In this document: positions 61,624-64,000 of the stretch, one piece after another
Position numbering within the stretch: position 1 is the stretch's first letter
Layout: each line of letters starts with the position of its first letter
Origin: Escallonia rubra
Lineage: Eukaryota; Streptophyta; Magnoliopsida; Escalloniales; Escalloniaceae
Assembly (NCBI GenBank): GCA_033065855.1
Contig: JAVXUO010001813.1
Coordinates: forward strand, 186,001-250,000
Direction: 5' to 3'
Length of the DNA stretch: 64,000 nt
Position numbers and translations under genes: made by a program
The notes under the pieces: generated by a model
Databases searched by the model: none
Told to the model about the DNA's origin: nothing
What the model saw: only the letters and a program-made list of their open reading frames with translations

Positions 61624-64000
61624 ACCAAACCAATAAAAAAAAAAAAAAAAACTCTCGCTTCGTGCTAGTAAGAAAGTACGTATATAGTTGAAATAAAATG
61701 GGAGAAAAATTCAAATTTGGTTGTTTTGAGTTTGACCATAAGTTCCAACTCAAATTTTAGATCCTTGTCAATGATTGGAAAATTCCAATTGTAATTACTT
61801 TTGAAGTATGCTTCAATTTAGTAAACCTGATTATGATGCAGCTTACAACTAGAGCAGTAGAGAAAGACCCTTTGCGGAATCGTGCCCCACATTTTCTGTG
61901 TGGATCGTTGACCGAGGAGGAATCAGCTCTAACAGTAACTTCTCCATTGCCTAATATTCCGTTCCCAATGAAAAAGTCGCTAAATGAATGGGGTAATGCC
62001 CCAAGAACAATTCGAGGATTTTTGTCTGTGTCAAATCAAGAGAAAAGAGCTAGGGAGCAATTGGCAGAAGGTCAAACATCAGACGAGCAACCACTTGGTG
62101 AGTTATAATAGCAGTTTATACATTTTCACTCACAAAGTTTCCCTGCTGGTATTATGTTTTTTAATAAGTTATAATTTTGGTCCTCTATGTTTGCCTCTCA
62201 TTTCAATTTAGTCCTTCAACTATCAATTGTTTCTTTTTGATCCTTTATTGAGGTTTCGTTACCAATGTAGTCCTTAATCATGAAAGTCCGTTAAAGAGCT
62301 CCATTAGCCCTTTATTTTTGGCCCGTTGTAAGCCACGTCATGTTATGTTATAGCCTATTTTTCCAAGTAGAATGCCTTACTTAAGAAAATGGGTTACTTA
62401 AAAGACCAAAAAGCCCATTTTTATCAGGTCGATAACGTTTTTCTTGCTCGGGACATGTTTGAAGCTTTAGGGCCACCAACAAGCCAACCACCGCGAAGAA
62501 GACCACAATGACCCGAGCCCATTTCATTCGGCAACCACCACCATACCCACTGTCCACCGTTCCACGTCTTGGGATCTACTACTACAGCGACACTGGAGGC
62601 AGCCATCACCACCGCACTACTGCCCACCTCGCCATCGTCAACACCACCTCATCAATCCCGGATTGCCATCCCCCACAGTCAACGTCATCACCACCTTGCC
62701 AACCCTGCAGTGCCTCCACCACTTCCATCGCTTAGATCTACTGTCCACCACTGTCATCACTACTGCCCTTCAACCTTCAACCGTATCTCTGAACTACTGA
62801 ACCTACTCTCTGCCATCACTGCCACCCAAATTCCTACCACCGCCGTTAGAACAACCAAACCTACCACAGAGACTAGGCACCCCTAACCACTTCCAGATTG
62901 AGATCCCCACCACCATGCCACTTCTACCTCCAGTGCCACCCTACCACCACTACCACTACCACTACCAAAACCATATATCTAGTTTTGGATTCATGCAAAC
63001 GAGTTCTATATTCGATTGCATCAACACTGAAATGGCGAAACCTGATTCGTTAATTTCGAACAGTGAAGCAGAGGTTGGGGCGTGCTTGATGAAGGTGAAG
63101 GTGGGTTAGGCAGATGAGCTAGGAAATTCCACTACCAAATTCAGTCCACCACCACGACAGTTCCTAACTTAAAATTACTCACCACCACCTTCACCACCAC
63201 CACCCAAAACCATTCTAACACCCCCATCACTATGCAACTTTGGTAATGTTTCCCTGAATAAGAAGTTATAAAATGTACAAAGGTTTCCAGAATGTAAAAA
63301 GAAATCCACAACCAAGCATTGCAAGTTTCTTTGGCGCGTCTGCTTCTTCTTGGAATCCCTCAATCTGTTTTTCTGTTTGTGTCAATTTTAGTTTTAGTCG
63401 GTAGCTCATTTCAAGGGCTAATTTTAGCTTTAGTCAATGGAAAATAGGCTATAACATAAGATGATGTGGCTGACAAGTGGCCAAAATAAGGGACTAACGG
63501 AGCTCTTTAACAGAATTTTATGGTTAAGGACTACATTGGAAACGGAACCTTACATAAAGGATCAAAAGGAAGCAATTAATAGTTGAAGGATTAATTAGCA
63601 AATGAGAGGCAAACATAAAGGACAAACATTGTAATTTACCCTATGCTTTTTATTTGAGTGGTTCTCACTAATTTTCAATTTTATTGCAGCTCTCTGTTAC
63701 AGAGATGATCCAGCTATTGAACTTGGATCGGAAGACACATTGATTGCGAAGAACATGAAGCAAGCACAAAAAACTAAGACAAGTGGAAAGAAAAAGCCAA
63801 ATGCCAATCAAGCATTGGTATGCAGGGATGAAGAGAGAGATAATGTACATGCAGTAGATGGAGAGAAAGGGGAGGCTGTGGATGATATTGAAGTTTTTCC
63901 TCCTAAGATCGTGGCAATGCATAGGGTAAGATGGAATATGAACAAGGGCAGTGAGAAGTGGCTGTGCTATGGAGGGGCTAGCGGAATTTTACGCTGCCAG
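41200..64000 (+). CDS. GTF3C2: GTF3C2-like AT-hook/WD40 protein (plant TFIIIC subunit 2 type), 15 exons, 3'-partial
   Basis: Exons: 41200-41474, 42532-42658, 42760-42800, 45113-45206, 46660-48341, 50758-50889, 52642-52714, 54221-54260, 54474-54546, 56773-56838, 59561-59638, 59737-59909, 60826-60872, 61842-62097, 63690-64000 and beyond. All introns are GT-AG, and the joined frame is open for 1156 codons. Residues 148-220 hold a WD-like part (VGGSVWALDWCP, GRGVIQIWCLF); 240-560 hold six AT-hook-type repeats; about 725-1156 hold WD40 blades (GNGALEVWEV, AGCHDGVVAMWKF, TAGHKGLKFWDI, FDDGTLRILS, SADGAVLRF, YGGASGILR). This matches the plant proteins annotated as general transcription factor 3C polypeptide 2. 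In yeast and animals the TFIIIC module helps recruit RNA polymerase III to tRNA genes; here a nuclear, DNA-binding role is inferred. The ATG at 41200 is the first in frame. The end lies past the window. Confidence 0.9.
42532..42658 (+). CDS. GTF3C2: GTF3C2-like exon 2 (residues 92-134)
   Basis: Reads EWRHFNYQPRVVHFSCQ and VVLGGTTLPQFSAATVPK, the conserved N-terminal block of the plant family. The acceptor follows TGTGTGTGCAG; the donor is AAG|GTACAT. Confidence 0.88.
42760..42800 (+). CDS. GTF3C2: GTF3C2-like exon 3, 41-nt microexon (residues 135-147)
   Basis: Reads MEGQSGNTISPES and part of the next codon, bounded by GATGCAG and CAG|GTGTGT. It is weak in sequence terms but is required: exon 2 ends in phase 0 and exon 4 needs two bases before it, and this exon supplies exactly that. 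Confidence 0.7.
42801..45112. other. Intron 3, 2.3 kb
   Basis: No coding content. Near 43190-43270 a segment CTATCATCTATGTCCAAC with CGTAATGAATCTT is repeated once (period about 60). Near 43640-43660 and 43845-43875 lie two (GGGA)n tracts with the same neighbour, GTTGATTC. Near 44595-44760 the phrase GGTGT-A-ATTG-T--AGGCCA recurs twice. Confidence 0.55.
45113..45206 (+). CDS. GTF3C2: GTF3C2-like exon 4 (residues 148-179)
   Basis: Reads KDFVMYVGGSVWALDWCPRA, the most conserved N-terminal WD-like signature of the family. Acceptor TTGTTGCAG, donor GAG|GTATTT. Confidence 0.92.
45207..46659. other. Intron 4, 1.45 kb
   Basis: No gene seen. At 46073-46119 the phrase TTGCAGTACAGTTCAT is directly repeated (around 46075 and 46103). 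A GGGAGGGAGGG run lies near 45762-45774. Confidence 0.6.
46660..48341 (+). CDS. GTF3C2: GTF3C2-like exon 5, AT-hook repeat exon (residues 180-739)
   Basis: Opens YIAVAAHPPESSYH and GRGVIQIWCLFNV (WD-like), then a basic stretch. Six repeats of the form (A/K)RGRPRKxPVNES follow, with the core glycine at residues 250, 337, about 393, 448, 494 and 545. Five keep the GRPRK core of an AT-hook, which inserts in the minor groove of AT-rich DNA; the third is altered to GRAIEK. Linkers of about 40-80 residues repeat VQALAVQLPEGSSEPKEN. The exon closes with LCLGHNGKVAWDVKWRP and the start of a WD blade. Donor GT|GTGAG; the phase matches exon 6 to give LEVWEVP. Confidence 0.93.
48342..50757. other. Intron 5, 2.4 kb
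   Basis: No coding content. Positions 49700-50520 look different from the rest: AGGGACGGCCC near 49704 and GGGACGGTCAG near 50500 frame a GGTGG-containing stretch, in the style of the TIR elements found elsewhere, but I could not establish inverted ends or a target duplication. Confidence 0.45.
50758..50889 (+). CDS. GTF3C2: GTF3C2-like exon 6 (residues 740-783)
   Basis: Reads WEVPSPRALRYIYSTCQKEG then DPRFVKLNPVFRCSMLKCGD, a conserved block between the first two C-terminal WD blades. Acceptor CTTGCAG, donor AG|GTAATC. Confidence 0.92.
51435..52132. mobile_element. Inverted-repeat element in intron 6, GTGTCGG-rich
   Basis: The left end TATGTTACACTGAC and the right end GTCCATGTTACATA are inverted repeats, and both arms continue with GACACGG/CCGTGTC strings (about 51480-51535 and 52000-52105). 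TTGCCTAT occurs at 51435-51442 and again at 52125-52132, a possible 8-bp target duplication, although it partly overlaps the terminal repeat on the left. The centre is a GAA/GGAGA-rich tract (51560-51765). No coding capacity. Superfamily not assigned. Confidence 0.55.
52642..52714 (+). CDS. GTF3C2: GTF3C2-like exon 7 (residues 784-808)
   Basis: Reads IPLTVEWSASSPHDLILAGC then HDGV, a WD40 blade with the GH-type start. Acceptor TTCGCAG, donor GTG|GTAATG. Confidence 0.92.
52715..54220. other. Intron 7, 1.5 kb
   Basis: No gene. A run of 19 G lies at 53569-53587. Around 53000-53125 the word ACCATGG and its relatives recur (ACCATGGCC, CACCATGG, ACCATAGCC, ACCATGGATTG), giving a patchy low-complexity stretch. 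Confidence 0.55.
54221..54260 (+). CDS. GTF3C2: GTF3C2-like exon 8, 40 nt (residues 809-821)
   Basis: Reads VAMWKFSANSSSK, the WD-type end of the blade begun in exon 7. Acceptor CATTCAG, donor AAG|GTATCG; phase 1 into exon 9. Confidence 0.9.
54474..54546 (+). CDS. GTF3C2: GTF3C2-like exon 9 (residues 822-845)
   Basis: Reads TRPLLCFTADTVPIRALAWA, a WD40 repeat N-half. Acceptor TATGCAG, donor AAG|GTTTGT. Confidence 0.92.
54547..56772. other. Intron 9, 2.2 kb, with a probable TIR element at about 54915-55900
   Basis: GGGTTAATCACACTCGACC near 54918 has an inverted counterpart near 55880-55898 (GAGTGTAATAAAGC). Closer in, CCCCATTCAGTTTTGCATC (about 55027) pairs with CAAAATCTGAATGGG (about 55900-55915). 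The order of these pairs on the right is shuffled, so the borders are unsure. The inside holds CACGGCCGC- and GGTGGTTC-rich DNA as in the other TIR elements. The rest of the intron shows nothing I can name. Confidence 0.4.
56773..56838 (+). CDS. GTF3C2: GTF3C2-like exon 10 (residues 846-867)
   Basis: Reads GPESANLIVTAGHKGLKFWD, a textbook WD40 blade with GH and WD. Acceptor GTACAG, donor AAG|GTAAGT. Confidence 0.94.
56839..59560. other. Intron 10, 2.7 kb
   Basis: The longest intron. I see no gene. It ends in a (TA)n run placed directly before the 3' splice site (separate entry). Confidence 0.6.
59530..59553. repeat. (TA)12 microsatellite at the 3' splice site of intron 10
   Basis: An uninterrupted TA run stops seven bases before the acceptor AG (CCTTGCAG) of exon 11. 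It fills the place of a polypyrimidine tract. Plant splicing accepts U/A-rich 3' intron ends, so the site can work, but its length is likely to vary between individuals. Confidence 0.9.
59561..59638 (+). CDS. GTF3C2: GTF3C2-like exon 11 (residues 868-893)
   Basis: Reads DPFRPLWDLNPVQRVIYSLD then WLPDP, a WD40 blade. Donor AAG|GTACTA. Confidence 0.93.
59737..59909 (+). CDS. GTF3C2: GTF3C2-like exon 12 (residues 894-951)
   Basis: Reads CVIVSFDDGTLRILSLLKAA, then GLHSYYCSSFAIWSVQVSRL. Acceptor CTTCAG, donor ACAG|GTGGGT. Confidence 0.93.
59910..60825. other. Intron 12, 0.9 kb, with an internal duplication
   Basis: Two diverged tandem segments at about 60150-60230 and 60268-60357 share CTCTCCCCA-CC-TGCAATGGAGGGAG and the A/T-rich sequence before it; the period is about 127 bp. 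Confidence 0.6.
60826..60872 (+). CDS. GTF3C2: GTF3C2-like exon 13, 47 nt (residues 952-967)
   Basis: Reads MVAYCSADGAVLRFQ, a short WD40 strand set. Acceptor TTTTAG, donor CAG|GTGTGC. Confidence 0.92.
61586..61650. repeat. Compound microsatellite C24-(CA)8-A18 in intron 13
   Basis: A run of about 24 C is followed directly by (CA)n to 61625 and, after ten mixed bases, by a run of A. Homopolymers of this length often have uncertain length in assemblies. Confidence 0.9.
61842..62097 (+). CDS. GTF3C2: GTF3C2-like exon 14 (residues 968-1052)
   Basis: Reads LTTRAVEKDPLRNRAPHFLC, GSLTEEESALTV and KSLNEWGNAPRTIRGFLS, a family-specific block after the WD strands. Acceptor GATGCAG, donor TTG|GTGAGT, phase 1. 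Confidence 0.92.
62160..63642. mobile_element. Long-TIR element in the last seen intron, probably Mutator-like, about 1.48 kb
   Basis: The left arm (about 62160-62385) and the right arm (about 63415-63642) are inverted copies of each other over roughly 220 bases. Matching blocks include ATGTTTGCCTCTCATTT, CTTCAACTAT, TTTGATCCTTTAT, ATGTAGTCCTTAA and GTTATAGCCTATTTTCC. TIRs this long are typical of Mutator-like elements. The flanks ATGTTTTTT (62154-62162) and ATGCTTTTT (63643-63651) could be an imperfect 9-bp duplication. The inside holds CCACCA/CACCAC-rich DNA and no transposase. It lies wholly between exons 14 and 15. Confidence 0.75.
63690..64000 (+). CDS. GTF3C2: GTF3C2-like exon 15, running off the window (residues 1053-1156)
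   Basis: Reads LCYRDDPAIELGSEDTLI, a Lys-rich linker, then VAMHRVRWNMNKGSEKWLCY and GGASGILRCQ, the final WD-like block of the family. Acceptor TTGCAG. No stop codon before 64000; family members end soon after this block, so little is likely to be missing. Confidence 0.92.

Noticed and set aside
1-64000. tRNA, rRNA or other structured RNA genes
   Set aside because: No stretch with paired A and B box motifs and a foldable cloverleaf, and no rRNA-like sequence, was noticed on either strand; a covariance-model search could not be run.

Overview
The window is nuclear DNA of a flowering plant, probably a eudicot. It holds one large multi-exon gene for a plant AT-hook/WD40 protein of the TFIIIC subunit 2 type, long AT-rich introns, and a dense layer of plant-type transposons (hAT, Mutator-like, PIF/Harbinger-like MITEs, a LINE, solo LTRs) plus integrated plant pararetrovirus DNA. 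No bacterial operon, rRNA, tRNA or CRISPR feature was seen. The species cannot be told from the sequence.

Positions 1-34246 are a transposon graveyard. In order: a Tourist-like MITE (1685-2090); a solo LTR (3057-3684) beside a LINE relic (about 3720-6190); a degenerate tandem-repeat field (about 6190-10760) split by a second solo LTR (8249-9530); a non-autonomous Mutator-like element (10816-11995); AT-rich unassigned sequence ending in a (TA)n tract; a broken endogenous caulimovirid copy of about one genome length (about 14640-21850); CA-rich sequence with three hairpins; a near-perfect 326-bp tandem duplication (23604-24253); a relic of a minus-strand Ty3/gypsy element (to about 26420); a Mutator-like block with a broken GRF zinc-finger gene and a MURA-type transposase relic (about 26430-29650); a second, partial caulimovirid copy set into that transposase (about 29652-31970); and 2.3 kb of unassigned sequence.

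Positions 34247-40271 are a complete-ended hAT transposon, 34255-40263, with a perfect 8-bp target duplication and a decayed BED/hAT transposase. It carries two later guests: a TTA-flanked MITE in a transposase intron and a Mutator-like element with a perfect 9-bp duplication in a transposase exon. The nested duplications give a clear order of events.

Positions 41200-64000 are the 5' 15 exons of the GTF3C2-like gene on the plus strand. I placed every exon by splice sites and reading phase; the joined frame stays open for 1156 codons and runs off the window. The protein has an N-terminal WD-like part, a large exon with six AT-hook-type repeats, and a C-terminal run of WD40 blades. Its introns hold at least one more long-TIR element (about 62160-63642), a GTGTCGG-rich inverted-repeat element (about 51435-52132), several microsatellites, and a (TA)n tract directly against one 3' splice site.

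I did not find a gene set that amounts to a new molecular system. The best leads are the caulimovirid copy with coat protein before movement protein, the GRF zinc-finger gene lying inside a Mutator-like block, the AT-hook repeat expansion in a TFIIIC-type subunit, and unrelated non-autonomous elements that share (CCACCG)-type filler DNA.
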